From the NCBI RefSeq assembly GCF_013868055.1, contig NZ_JACEOL010000055.1, positions 1-64,000 on the forward strand: a stretch of 64,000 nucleotides of DNA. The letters are read 5' to 3'. The notes beneath the pieces were generated by a model. It was given only the letters and a program-made list of their open reading frames with translations. It had not been told where the DNA came from and did no database searches. Shown in pieces: positions 18,754-28,078 of this stretch (its first letter is position 1; each line of letters begins with the position of its first letter). Source of the DNA: Thermoactinomyces mirandus (GTDB lineage: Bacteria > Bacillota > Bacilli > Thermoactinomycetales > Thermoactinomycetaceae). The position numbers were made by a program, and so were the translations under genes.

Positions 18754-18779
18754 AGGGAGGAACAGCTCCCTTCCTTTTT
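18754..18779 (+). terminator. weak intrinsic terminator upstream of prfB
   Basis: 6-bp stem AGGGAG/CTCCCT, 6-nt loop, then TCCTTTTTC. Confidence 0.5.
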
Positions 18780-18826
18780 CGGTTTTGTATTTCATCTGAG
18801 AAGATACGATTTTTGAGGTGATGGCT

Positions 18827-19946
18827 ATGGACATTAGTGAAATGAAACAGGCTTTGGATAATACAGCCAGGAAACTGGCGGATATCAGGGGGTCTCTTTG
18901 ACCTCGACCAAAAAAAGAAAAGGTTGAGCCAGTTGGAAGAAATCATGTCTTCTCCCGATTTCTGGAATGACCAGGAAGCGGCGCAGGGAGTGATCAGCGA
19001 GATGAAACATCTCAAAGACCTTACCGAAAAGATGGCTCAACTTGAAGAAATGTACGAAGAGAAGCAGTTGATGCTGGAATTGTTGCTGGAAGAAGGGGAA
19101 GATCTCTCCTTGCAGAATGAATTGGGCACGGGGATCCGCTCATTGAAAAAAGAAATTGATGACTTTGAGCTGACCGTTATGCTTAGCGGACCGTATGACC
19201 GCAATTCCGCAATTCTGGAACTTCATCCCGGCGCTGGAGGGACGGAATCGCAGGACTGGGCAGAAATGCTGCTTCGCATGTATACCCGTTGGTCGGAAGA
19301 TAATGGATACAAGGTGGAAACACTGGATTACCTTCCGGGAGATGAAGCAGGGGTAAGAAGTGTTACCTTGCTGATCAAAGGGATCAATGCCTACGGATTT
19401 TTAAAAGCGGAAAAAGGGGTTCACCGTCTTGTGCGCATATCTCCTTTTGATGCCTCCGGACGGCGCCATACCTCGTTTGTTTCTGTCAATGTGTTGCCGG
19501 AAATTGACAACGATGTGGAAATTGACATTCGCACTGAGGATCTCAAGATTGACACTTACCGTTCAAGCGGTGCAGGCGGTCAACACGTGAATACCACGGA
19601 CTCCGCTGTGCGCATTACCCACATTCCAACCGGAATTGTGGTTACCTGCCAGTCGGAACGGTCTCAAATCAAAAACCGTGACAGGGCAATGAAAATTTTA
19701 AAAGCCCGTCTGTATGAACGGCAGATGGAAGAACAACAGAAAAAAATGCAGGCCATCCAGGGGGAACAGACAGAAATTGGCTGGGGAAACCAGATTCGTT
19801 CTTATGTTTTCCATCCCTACAGCATGGTGAAAGACCATCGTACACAAGTTGAAACAGGCAATGTACAAGCGGTGATGGATGGAGAAATCAAGCCATTTAT
19901 TGAAGCCTTTCTTCGCATGCAGTTAAACAGAAGTGAACAACAGTAA
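18827..19946 (+). CDS. prfB: peptide chain release factor 2, with programmed +1 frameshift
   Basis: RF2 ends translation at UGA and UAA. The first 24 codons start at ATG 18827 ([12 protein letters not shown]), behind GAGGTGAT, and stop at TGA 18899-18901. Reading resumes one base later at GAC 18900 and runs to 19946, giving about 372 residues. The frameshift site is intact (see the separate entry). The release-factor signatures are the SPF anticodon tripeptide ([12 protein letters not shown]) and the catalytic GGQ ([17 protein letters not shown]). Expression is self-limited through RF2-dependent termination at the internal TGA. Confidence 0.97.
18887..18902 (+). promoter_or_regulatory. prfB +1 recoding site
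   Basis: AGGGGG (18887-18892), TCT, then CTT TGA C (18896-18902). This is the classical internal Shine-Dalgarno, slippery CTT and poorly terminated UGA-C arrangement, with the usual 3-nt spacing. Confidence 0.96.
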
Positions 19947-19966
19947 ATAAGCAGTGTCAACAAAGT

Positions 19967-20036
19967 CAGGAAAGCGATTTTAGTGGACTACTTCGCAATT
20001 TGCCGGAAAAGGCGGAATCTGTCCTAAAATCGCTCC
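19967..20036 (-). repeat. dispersed intergenic repeat, copy B (inverted)
   Basis: About 70 bp between prfB and the hydratase pseudogene. Perfect 11-bp terminal inverted repeats, AGCGATTTTAG (19973-19983) and CTAAAATCGCT (20023-20033). Read on the minus strand, its end CTAAAATCGCTTTCCTG aligns with the 3' ends of copies A and C. Confidence 0.6.
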
Positions 20037-20158
20037 AATTTTTGTCTGTGGTCTTGAGCGGCAAAAAGTTTATCCAAAAGTCCTGGCAAAATTCACCTTT
20101 CATTTTTTAATATGATTCTTCCAAATGACAAATACCAGATTCCCGGGGAGGGGATGAA

Positions 20159-20935
20159 ATGTCTGACTGGAAGCACCAAGTGGAAAAAGAAGAGAACTGG
20201 GTGATCTTGACGATTTCGTGGCCGGAAGTTTTAAATGCACTTGATCAGTGAATTGAAAAAGAAGCTGTTGCCTGGATAGAACAGGCAGAAGAAATTCGTG
20301 TAACGATCGGACGGGAGCGGGTGAAAAAGCTTTTGTTGCGGGGGCTGACATTTCTGAACTCCATCGGATTGCCGATCCCGGCAAAGCCGAACAGAAAGCA
20401 AAACGGGGGCAGGCTTTGTTCCGCCGGATTGAAGAATTGGGCAAATCGGTGATTATGACCGTAAACGGCTTTGCTTTGGGCGGGGGTTTAGAATTGGCGA
20501 TGTGTGGGGATATAATACTAGCCTCACAGAATTCCCGATTCGGGCAGCCTGAGGTAAACCCGGGAATCACACCTGGTTACGGTGGGATCCAGCGTTTGGC
20601 CCGCCTGATTGGAAAACAGGTTCGAAATACCTTTGCATGACCGGTGAAATGATCTCTGCACGGAGAAGCCAAACGGTTAGGTTTAAAAACATAAAGTTCT
20701 TTCTCCTGAACAATTATTGCCTGAAGCGAGAGAATTAGCTAAACTATTGGTGAAAAAACCGCCGCTTGCACCAGCTTATGTCAAGTACGCAATCAATCAG
20801 GGAACAGAAGTGGATCTGGATACGTGCTTGAAATTGGAAGAAACTTACTTTGGCCTTACATTTGCAACGGCTGATCATATTGAAGGAATCGATGCTTTTC
20901 TTGAGAAAAGAGAGCCCCGGTTTAAAGGCAGATAG
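20159..20935 (+). pseudogene. enoyl-CoA hydratase/isomerase family, decayed
   Basis: Remnant of a crotonase-family gene (beta-oxidation type). It opens at ATG 20159 with a good ribosome site and reads as a hydratase N-terminus with SWPEVLNALDQ, then meets TGA after 30 codons where about four residues seem missing. Frames change near 20318, where an expected GAGEKAFVAGADIS reading is split, and again near 20622. Recognisable blocks in other frames are GFALGGGLELAMCGD, FGQPEVNPGITPGYGGIQ with the catalytic Glu, and a C-terminal ANATADHIEGI-type tail ending FLEKREPRFKGR. At least three lesions rule out a functional product. Confidence 0.88.
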
Positions 20936-20945
20936 ACCATTTGCG

Positions 20946-20972
20946 GGCCGGCGAAAAGCCGGCCTTCCTCAT
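20946..20972 (+). terminator. hairpin after the hydratase pseudogene
   Basis: Perfect 7-bp GC stem GGCCGGC/GCCGGCC with loop GAAAA, followed by TTCCTCATT. Strong stem, weak T-tract. Confidence 0.6.
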
Positions 20973-21024
20973 TGAATATATTAAAGGCACGTGGATCGAG
21001 GAGAAAAGAGGAGGTCATTTTTTA

Positions 21025-21939
21025 ATGGATTTCATAAAAGAAAACCCCATCTTGTGGGGAATTGTATTCGTTGTGCTGCTCATTGCAATCATCGCCGTTA
21101 TTAGTATTATTGTAAGTAAAAATCGCAGAAAAGAAGTTGAAGAGATCGAAAAAATGTTTCCTTCCGGGAACATGACCAGCGAGGACATAAAGATTTCCGT
21201 TGAACGGGTTCGGCGTGCCACTAAGGAAAGAGAGAAACGAAAACATAAAAAACCGCAGATTCATCGGGAACGTCCACGTGAAGCACATCCGGATGAAGAC
21301 AAAGAAATTGTCCGGCGTACGACAGATGAAGCCGTCAAGCAGGACAGGGATTCCAGTCGATCCGGGGAGAGCGGTTCAAAAGAGGAATCCGTTTCGGAAA
21401 AAAAGCATGGAAGATCAGCAACATTCCAAACGACCGGGGAAACCGCACAGAAGGGAGAGACGGAACCATCGTCAAAAGCACAGGAATTTTTCCACAAACC
21501 AGGAAAGATGTTAAAGTCGGACTTGTTAAGTTCCACCATAAACAGGCGCAAAATAGAAAAAGGGGATTACAGGCATTCACGTGGACACAGTTTGTTGCAG
21601 GAAACGATAACAAATGATAAAAAGAAAGATTTGTCAGTTCAGCAAAAAACTCATAAAGTATCAGCCAAGCAACATCCGGAACAAACAGACAAGGAGATGC
21701 AGCCAAAGGGAGAACAAGGTTTCATGGATAAGGCGAAAAGCCGCCGCATGTTCAAACGCAGCCTGTTAAAACCGGACAAAACAGCAAAACCGGATTCAGG
21801 AAAACTGCCAAAATCCAGCCTGATTGATACGCACGTGTTTTCCGGCAAGGAAGAGAATAAACAGGATGAGACAGAGGCAAGTACACTTTCCCGCCAAAAA
21901 CGGGTTAATAACAAAAGCTTTTTCTCAAAAAGAAAATAG
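21025..21939 (+). CDS. membrane-anchored, highly basic protein of unknown function
   Basis: ATG 21025 follows GAGGAGG. The 304-residue product has one N-terminal membrane helix (about residues 10-31), then about 270 hydrophilic, Lys/Arg/Ser/Gln-rich residues with little predicted order, oriented to the cytoplasm by the positive-inside rule. Short repeated elements such as KSDLLSS/KSSLIDTHVF and SRRMFKRSLL occur towards the C-terminus. I recognise no domain. It lies directly upstream of cccB (13-bp gap), so the two are probably co-transcribed. It could be a nucleic-acid- or membrane-associated scaffold, but nothing proves that. Confidence 0.8.
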   Translation: MDFIKENPILWGIVFVVLLIAIIAVISIIVSKNRRKEVEEIEKMFPSGNMTSEDIKISVERVRRATKEREKRKHKKPQIHRERPREAHPDEDKEIVRRTTDEAVKQDRDSSRSGESGSKEESVSEKKHGRSATFQTTGETAQKGETEPSSKAQEFFHKPGKMLKSDLLSSTINRRKIEKGDYRHSRGHSLLQETITNDKKKDLSVQQKTHKVSAKQHPEQTDKEMQPKGEQGFMDKAKSRRMFKRSLLKPDKTAKPDSGKLPKSSLIDTHVFSGKEENKQDETEASTLSRQKRVNNKSFFSKRK

Positions 21940-21952
21940 AAGAGGTGATTCC

Positions 21953-22279
21953 ATGAAAAAGGGCGGATTGTGTTTGGCTGTTTGTGGGGTTTTGTTACTG
22001 GCAGGATGTTCCACCGGTGGGAATGATACCGTTAACCAAAAAGAGGCCCCCGCAGTCCAGGCAGATCCTCAGGAGGTTTACATGAGCAACTGCGCATCTT
22101 GTCACGGAGGAAACCTGCAAGGGGCGACAGGCCCCGGCCTGCAACAGATTGGCGCTAAAATGAACAAGGAACAAATCCTGCAAATTTTGGAAAACGGAAA
22201 GGGAAGCATGCCTGCCCAATCCCATATTTCGGCCGATGAAAGGGATCAACTGGCAACCTGGCTGACAGAAAAGAAATAA
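21953..22279 (+). CDS. cccB: small membrane-anchored cytochrome c (c551 type)
   Basis: 108-residue lipoprotein cytochrome. ATG 21953 follows AGAGGTG. Lipobox LLAGC (Cys19), then the haem-binding CASCH (Cys47, Cys50, His51) and a likely axial Met86 in GSMPAQ. This matches the CccB electron carrier of Bacillus, which also sits between prfB and ftsE. It probably passes electrons to a terminal oxidase on the outer face of the membrane. Confidence 0.9.
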   Translation: MKKGGLCLAVCGVLLLAGCSTGGNDTVNQKEAPAVQADPQEVYMSNCASCHGGNLQGATGPGLQQIGAKMNKEQILQILENGKGSMPAQSHISADERDQLATWLTEKK

Positions 22280-22405
22280 AGAGGTACTGAAGCTGGATGA
22301 AAATATCAGGTATCAGAGACCAATCGCAATGTATGGATATTAAATTTTTAACTGGACAATAAAGCAGAAATAAGAGAATAATTGTAGAATAAAAGGAGAA
22401 ACTGG

Positions 22406-22432
22406 GCACCGGCTATAGCTGGTGCTTTTTTA
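22406..22432 (+). terminator. intrinsic terminator after cccB
   Basis: Stem GCACCGGCT/AGCTGGTGC (one G-T pair), followed by TTTTTTAATTT. Confidence 0.75.
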
Positions 22433-22542
22433 ATTTGATTTTAACGATAACTTAACAATCTGCCATTGCCGGTGAAAGAGGAAACTCTGCCTGGTGGGTT
22501 GTTTTTTTCATTTGATGAAAAATTTTTTGTAAATACAATTAA

Positions 22543-22583
22543 CATGAATAAGTGTTGAATAAATATTATATTATATGTATAAT
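22543..22583 (+). promoter_or_regulatory. argC promoter and ARG box
   Basis: TTGAAT (22555-22560), 17-bp spacer, TATAAT (22578-22583). The 18-mer CATGAATAAGTGTTGAAT (22543-22560) matches the AhrC/ArgR ARG box at 14 of 18 positions and overlaps the -35. Arginine-dependent repression of argCJBDF is expected. Confidence 0.7.
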
Positions 22584-22621
22584 AATACAAAATTAATTAT
22601 TTCAAAATTGAGGTGTGTACT

Positions 22622-23653
22622 TTGAAAGCAGCAGTGATCGGTTCAACAGGCTACGGCGGTATTGAATGTTTGCGGATTTTGCAGGGGCATCCGGAGTTTG
22701 AAGAGATCTCCCTGGTATCATCTTCCCAGGCGGGGCGGTCATTAAACAGTTCTTTTCCGCATGTGTCCCATCTGGCGAAAATGTATTTGCCATTTGATGT
22801 GGAACAGATTTCAAAGCAGGCGGATCTCGTTTTTTTGGCTACCCCTCCCGGCTTTAGCAGTCAATATGCGCCGTCTTTTTTGGAGCAAGGGAAGATCGTA
22901 ATCGATTTGTCCGGAGATTTCCGTTTAAATGATCCAGACATATATGAACAATGGTACCGAAAACCAGCTGCTGATCCCAAATATTTGAATCAGGCGGTTT
23001 ATGGTCTGAGTGAATGGTTTGAAAATGAAATCAAAACCGCCCAACTGATCAGTAATCCTGGATGTTATCCAACTGCCACTTTGCTTGCTCTTTTGCCATT
23101 GCTGAAAGAAAAGTGGATCAATCCGGCAAGTGTGATTGTCGATGCAAAGTCAGGTGTGACCGGTGCGGGCCGAAAGGCGCAACAATCGACACTTTACAGT
23201 GAAATCAATGAAAACCTGCGGCCTTACAAGATCGAACATCATCAGCATATTCCGGAAATTGAACAGATTGCCGGGAAGTGTTCGGGAACAGATGTGACAA
23301 TCCAGTTTACGCCTCATTTGGTCCCAATGAACCGGGGAATCCTCGTCACGATTTATGCGGAATCGTTGAATAAATATACAAGGAAAGAAGCGTTGCAACT
23401 TTATCATGATACGTATGACTGCCATCCGTTTGTCCGTATTTTGGACAGCAGATTGCCCGAAACGAAAGCCGTACAGGGAAGCAACTTTTGTGATATCGGT
23501 ATCAATGTGGATGGGCGCACGGGAAGATTCGTAATTTTGGCCGCAATCGACAATCTGATGAAAGGAGCGGCGGGGCAGGCTGTACAAAATGTCAACATTC
23601 GCATGGGATGCCCGGTGACAACCGGTTTGGACATCGCTCCGCTCTATCCTTGA
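22622..23653 (+). CDS. argC: N-acetyl-gamma-glutamyl-phosphate reductase
   Basis: NADPH-dependent reduction of N-acetylglutamyl phosphate to the semialdehyde, the third step of arginine synthesis. The start is TTG 22622, 6 nt from GAGGTG; an in-frame GTG at 22613 overlaps that site. The 343-residue protein has the Rossmann motif GSTGYGG and catalytic Cys148 in SNPGCYPTA. It is the first gene of argCJBDF. Confidence 0.97.
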   Translation: MKAAVIGSTGYGGIECLRILQGHPEFEEISLVSSSQAGRSLNSSFPHVSHLAKMYLPFDVEQISKQADLVFLATPPGFSSQYAPSFLEQGKIVIDLSGDFRLNDPDIYEQWYRKPAADPKYLNQAVYGLSEWFENEIKTAQLISNPGCYPTATLLALLPLLKEKWINPASVIVDAKSGVTGAGRKAQQSTLYSEINENLRPYKIEHHQHIPEIEQIAGKCSGTDVTIQFTPHLVPMNRGILVTIYAESLNKYTRKEALQLYHDTYDCHPFVRILDSRLPETKAVQGSNFCDIGINVDGRTGRFVILAAIDNLMKGAAGQAVQNVNIRMGCPVTTGLDIAPLYP

Positions 23654-23669
23654 AACGGAGGGAGAAAAC

Positions 23670-24902
23670 ATGAAGACAGAAACCCTGCAAGAAAAGTTTT
23701 TTCGGGTTGCCAGAAACCCATCCATCGCGGCACCAAAAGGATTTGACGCAAATGGAATTCATTCCGGAATCAAGGGGAAGAAAAAAGACTTGGGGCTGAT
23801 CCGGTGTGAGGTTCCGGCTTCAGCGGCAGCTGTTTATACAGTCAATGCATTTCAGGCAGCCCCGATCAAGATCACCCAGGAAAGTATCGGCATGGAAAAC
23901 AGATTGCAAGCTGTTGTTGTAAACAGCGGTAACGCCAATGCCTGCACAGGAAAACGCGGCCTGGAAGACGCCCGTCAGATGCGTGACAAAGCCGCTTCTT
24001 TGCTAAATATTTCTCCCCATCTGGTAGGAGTTGCTTCAACAGGAGTCATCGGGGTTTATCTGCCGATGGACAAGATTCATTCCGGTTTGGAAAAACTGGT
24101 CAGGGTTCAGGAGTATGATCCTGCTTCCTTTGCGGAAGCGATCCTGACGACAGATACCTTTGCAAAACAGGTAACGGTGGAATTGAACATCGATGGAAAA
24201 ACGGTAAAGATTTCCGGGACTGCAAAAGGTTCCGGCATGATTCACCCCAACATGGCGACGATGCTTTCCTTTATTACGACTGATGCCAGCATCAAACCGG
24301 ATATATTGCAAAGCCTGCTTTGGAAAACAACGGATGATACCTTTAACATGATCACCGTTGACGGAGATACAAGCACCAATGATATGGTTCTGGTAATGGC
24401 CAGCGGGCTGGCGGACAATCAACCGCTTGCGTACAGCCATCCTGAGTGGGAAAAATTCCAGGTGGCATTTCAATATGTATGTCGCACTTTGGCCACGATG
24501 ATTGCCCGGGACGGTGAAGGTGCCAGCCATCTGGTCCAGGTGAAAGTGGAGGGGGCCCGCTCCAAAGAGGCAGCCCGAAAAATAGCCAAAGCCGTCGTTG
24601 CTTCCAATTTGGTGAAAACCGCCGTTTATGGGGCGGATGCCAATTGGGGACGAGTCATCTGCGCCGCGGGTTATGCAGATCCGACTTTGACTCCGGAAAA
24701 GATTGATCTGTATCTGGGGCCGGTTCAGATTGTTAAAAAGGGAACGGCTGCCAGTTATGATGAGCGGGAGGCCAGTGAAGTGCTCAACCGGGAAGTTGTG
24801 GAGTTCAGGTTAATCCTGAATTCGGGGAATTGTGAAACCATGGCGTGGGGATGTGATTTGACTTATGACTATGTTCGTATCAATGCGAGTTACCGGACAT
24901 GA
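23670..24902 (+). CDS. argJ: bifunctional ornithine acetyltransferase / N-acetylglutamate synthase
   Basis: Recycles the acetyl group from N-acetylornithine to glutamate and can also use acetyl-CoA, covering steps 1 and 5. ATG 23670 follows GGAGGG. The proenzyme self-cleaves before the nucleophile Thr197 in HPNMATML, preceded by the conserved KGSGMI. 410 residues. No argA or argE gene is present in the cluster, which agrees with ArgJ serving both steps. Confidence 0.97.
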   Translation: MKTETLQEKFFRVARNPSIAAPKGFDANGIHSGIKGKKKDLGLIRCEVPASAAAVYTVNAFQAAPIKITQESIGMENRLQAVVVNSGNANACTGKRGLEDARQMRDKAASLLNISPHLVGVASTGVIGVYLPMDKIHSGLEKLVRVQEYDPASFAEAILTTDTFAKQVTVELNIDGKTVKISGTAKGSGMIHPNMATMLSFITTDASIKPDILQSLLWKTTDDTFNMITVDGDTSTNDMVLVMASGLADNQPLAYSHPEWEKFQVAFQYVCRTLATMIARDGEGASHLVQVKVEGARSKEAARKIAKAVVASNLVKTAVYGADANWGRVICAAGYADPTLTPEKIDLYLGPVQIVKKGTAASYDEREASEVLNREVVEFRLILNSGNCETMAWGCDLTYDYVRINASYRT

Positions 24903-24929
24903 CAAATAAAGGAGGAAATCGTAAGGAAA

Positions 24930-25733
24930 ATGATTGTGCTAAAGTTGGGCGGCAGTATACTGGAACAGATTGATCCGGCTTTTTTTGACCAGTGCAGGAA
25001 ACTGTGGCAGGAAGGAATTCCTTTTATTGTTGTTCACGGCGGCGGCCCGTTTGTTTCCGGCTGGATGAAGCAATTGGGAAAAGAACCTGTTTTTGTTGAC
25101 GGGCGACGGGTAACAGATGAAGACACCCTGGAAATCGTGCAGATGGTCCTGTCCGGACAAGTCAATAAAAATCTGGTGGCTGAACTGGGCAAACGAGGAG
25201 TCCCGGCGCTTGGAATAAGCGGTGCAGATCTGAAAATGCTTCAGGTTGTCCCCAAAGATGCCGGTCTGGGACTGGTCGGGGAAGTGACGGAAGTTAATAA
25301 AAAAGCGTTTCTTCAGATCATTGAAGCGGGATGGGTTCCGGTGCTTGCCCCGCTCGGGATTGATCAGAGCGGGCAAATCTTTAATGTTAACGCTGATGAA
25401 GCGGCTGGTGCGGTAGCCCAAGAGATGGGAGCCGGACAATTGGTGATTGTCAGTGATGTCGACGGGATTTTCATACAGGAGGGGGATCATAAAAGACTGC
25501 TCACCTGTGCAACCCCGGAAATGGTGGAACGTTATATTGAAGAAGGGCAAATTACCGGTGGCATGATTCCGAAAGTTCGGTCTGCAATGAAATGTTTGGA
25601 AAATGATGTGCGGGAAGTATGGATTGTTAATGGGGAAAAAGCCCGTTGCATGGATGGGGAAAACTATTTTGGACAAGGTACCTGTTTACTGCAGGAAGAG
25701 GTGAGCAAAAATGTATCTGTTTCCCACATATAA
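24930..25733 (+). CDS. argB: acetylglutamate kinase
   Basis: Phosphorylates N-acetylglutamate (step 2). The amino-acid-kinase fold shows MIVLKLGGSI at the start, HGGGPFVSGWM with its Gly-rich loop, VNADEAAGA and TGGMIPKV. 267 residues. The last 23 bp overlap argD, indicating translational coupling. It lacks the long N-terminal helix seen in arginine-inhibited kinases, so feedback control at this enzyme is not evident. Confidence 0.96.
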   Translation: MIVLKLGGSILEQIDPAFFDQCRKLWQEGIPFIVVHGGGPFVSGWMKQLGKEPVFVDGRRVTDEDTLEIVQMVLSGQVNKNLVAELGKRGVPALGISGADLKMLQVVPKDAGLGLVGEVTEVNKKAFLQIIEAGWVPVLAPLGIDQSGQIFNVNADEAAGAVAQEMGAGQLVIVSDVDGIFIQEGDHKRLLTCATPEMVERYIEEGQITGGMIPKVRSAMKCLENDVREVWIVNGEKARCMDGENYFGQGTCLLQEEVSKNVSVSHI

Positions 25734-26880
25734 ACGTTATCCGGTGCATTTTGTGTACGGGGAAGGGGCACTTTTAAAGGATGCCCAGGGAAAAAGTTAT
25801 CTGGATTTCAGTTCGGGAATAGGTGTGAACAATCTGGGACACCGGAATCCACGGGTTGTTGAGGCGCTGGCCAGACAAGCGGAGGCGGTTTGGCATGTAT
25901 CCAATTTGTTTGATCAGCCGATGCAGGAAAAAGTAGCGAAAAAGTTGTGCGAAATCAGCGGTCTGGATGCCGTCTTTTTTTGCAACAGCGGAGCGGAAGC
26001 CAATGAGGCATCGATCAAGCTGGCGCGTAAATGGGCCAGGGATGCCAGGATTATTAATGAGCCTGAAATTATCACTTTTACCGGTTCTTTTCACGGCCGT
26101 ACCCTGGCTACCCTGACGGCGACCGGACAGAAAAAAGTGAAAAAGGGGTTTGATCCATTGCCGGGAGGATTCCGGCATGTTCCTTACGGGGATCTGGAAG
26201 CTGTGAAAAGGGTAACGGGAACCAGCACGGCAGGTGTTCTGCTGGAACTGGTACAGGGTGAAGGAGGAGTCCGGCCTGCCAATGCCGGATTTGTCCGGGG
26301 GCTGGCTCAATGGTGTAAAGAAAAGCAGATTTTGTTGATAGTTGATGAGGTGCAGACCGGAATCGGACGGACCGGCGATTGGTTTGCTTTCCAGAAATAT
26401 GGAATAAAGCCGGATATCGTTTCAGTTGCCAAAGGGCTGGGCAACGGGTTCCCCGTCGGAGCCATGATTGGGGCTTCCCATCTTAAATCCGTTCTGGGGC
26501 CCGGATCGCATGGGACGACATTCGGGGGTAATCCGCTGGCAATGGCTGTCTGTGATGCGGTACTTGCAGAAATTGAGCAAACCGGCTTATTGCGCGAAGT
26601 AAAGCGGAAATCCGTTTTTCTGAAACAGAAACTGGATGAGGAAATCAGTCCGCTTCCCGCTGTTGAGGAAGTTCGCCAGCAGGGATTCATGGTTGGCATC
26701 GAGTTGAACAGGCCTGTTGCGCAGGTAATCGGAAAACTGCTGGAAAACGGATTGGTGACCCTGTCGGCAGGAGAACGGGTATTACGGCTATTGCCGCCTT
26801 TGATCGTGAAAGAAAAAGAAATCTCGCAAGCGATTTCCATTATCAAGCAAACGCTGGCTCCAACCAAAATAGCCGTATGA
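25711..26880 (+). CDS. argD: acetylornithine aminotransferase
   Basis: PLP enzyme making N-acetylornithine from the semialdehyde and glutamate (step 4). ATG 25711 lies inside argB with GAGGTGAG upstream. Class III aminotransferase blocks are visible: NSGAEANEASIKLAR, GSFHGRT, VDEVQTGIGRTG and the PLP Lys241 in VAKGLGNGFPVGA. 389 residues, complete. Confidence 0.96.
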   Translation: MYLFPTYKRYPVHFVYGEGALLKDAQGKSYLDFSSGIGVNNLGHRNPRVVEALARQAEAVWHVSNLFDQPMQEKVAKKLCEISGLDAVFFCNSGAEANEASIKLARKWARDARIINEPEIITFTGSFHGRTLATLTATGQKKVKKGFDPLPGGFRHVPYGDLEAVKRVTGTSTAGVLLELVQGEGGVRPANAGFVRGLAQWCKEKQILLIVDEVQTGIGRTGDWFAFQKYGIKPDIVSVAKGLGNGFPVGAMIGASHLKSVLGPGSHGTTFGGNPLAMAVCDAVLAEIEQTGLLREVKRKSVFLKQKLDEEISPLPAVEEVRQQGFMVGIELNRPVAQVIGKLLENGLVTLSAGERVLRLLPPLIVKEKEISQAISIIKQTLAPTKIAV

Positions 26881-26892
26881 GGAGGAACAAGG

Positions 26893-27846
26893 GTGAAGGA
26901 CTTCAATCAGCTTTTTAAAGAAAAGAAAGGAAAAAGTTTTCTCACACTCGACGGTTGGCAACCCGATGAACTGGAGGCATTGCTTCTACTGGCCAAACAA
27001 CTGAAATCGGAACGCCAGCAAGGAATGATGGGGCAACCCCTTAAAGGTAAAAGCCTTGCCATGATCTTTGAAAAACCGTCAACCAGAACACGCATATCTT
27101 TCGAAGTAGGGATGAAAGAACTGGGAGGATATACCCTGCATCTCGGGACCAATGAATTGCAGTTGGGACGGGGAGAAACCCTGGAGGATACAGCCAGAAT
27201 CCTGTCCCGTTATGTAGATGCCATCCTGATTCGAACCTGTGAACATGCCCGGATTCAGCGCTTGGCAGATGCTGCAACCATTCCTGTGATTAATGGCCTT
27301 TCGGATTTGGCTCACCCATGTCAGGCAGTGGCTGATTTACTGACCATTCTGGAAACAAAAGGGAAGTTAAAAGGCGTAAAACTCAGCTTTATCGGGGATG
27401 GAAACAATGTCCTTCACTCCTTGATGCATGCCTCGGCACTGGCAGGAATCCATCTCAGCATTGCCACACCTGCCGGATACGAACCTGACGCAGACATTTG
27501 GAAAAAAGCGGAACAGATCATGGGACAAACCGGTGGCACACTTACATTCAGCCATGATCCCCATGTTGCCGCTGAAGGCGCCGATGTGGTCTATACCGAT
27601 GTCTGGGCCAGCATGGGGCAGGAACAGGAGAAGGAAAAACGCCAGCAATCTTTTTTATCCTATCAGGTAAATGCCAGGTTAATGGCACATGCGGCTCCAG
27701 ATGCCGTTTTTATGCACTGTTTACCGGCATATCGCGGACTGGAAGTAACCGGGGAGGTATTGGAAGGAGCGCAATCGGTTGTATTTGATCAGGCAGAAAA
27801 CCGCCTTCATGCACAAAAAGCCCTGCTAATGGCTTTGTTGGGCTGA
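26893..27846 (+). CDS. argF: ornithine carbamoyltransferase
   Basis: Joins ornithine and carbamoyl phosphate to give citrulline (step 6). GTG start at 26893 behind AGGAGG that overlaps the argD stop. 317 residues with the carbamoyl-phosphate loop STRTRISFEVGM, HPCQAVADL and the ornithine loop HCLPAYRG. Carbamoyl-phosphate synthase genes are not in the window. Confidence 0.97.
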   Translation: MKDFNQLFKEKKGKSFLTLDGWQPDELEALLLLAKQLKSERQQGMMGQPLKGKSLAMIFEKPSTRTRISFEVGMKELGGYTLHLGTNELQLGRGETLEDTARILSRYVDAILIRTCEHARIQRLADAATIPVINGLSDLAHPCQAVADLLTILETKGKLKGVKLSFIGDGNNVLHSLMHASALAGIHLSIATPAGYEPDADIWKKAEQIMGQTGGTLTFSHDPHVAAEGADVVYTDVWASMGQEQEKEKRQQSFLSYQVNARLMAHAAPDAVFMHCLPAYRGLEVTGEVLEGAQSVVFDQAENRLHAQKALLMALLG

Positions 27847-27862
27847 AAGATCTGCCAAGGGA

Positions 27863-27900
27863 AATCCCGGTTTCCATGTTTTTGGAAAACGGGATTCTTT
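27863..27900 (+). terminator. intrinsic terminator of the argCJBDF operon
   Basis: AATCCCG/CGGGATT stem extended by TTTCC/GGAAA after one mismatch, then CTTTT. Confidence 0.75.
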
Positions 27901-28078
27901 TGTGCGGATATTGCCATATCCAGGATGAAGTCAAAGTTGCCTTTATTCCGTCAATTTTAATACAATTGCCTTAGAAATCTTATCTTTTAAAATTACATTC
28001 GCATTTATGTTGTATAAAATTTCTACTTGGGGTTGAGCTTGACCTGCTTCCATGTATCACAGAAAGTGAGAGGGTAAG

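Noticed and set aside
18827-18901. prfB as a frame-broken pseudogene
   Set aside because: The AGGGGG-TCT-CTTTGAC arrangement is the known programmed +1 frameshift of RF2.
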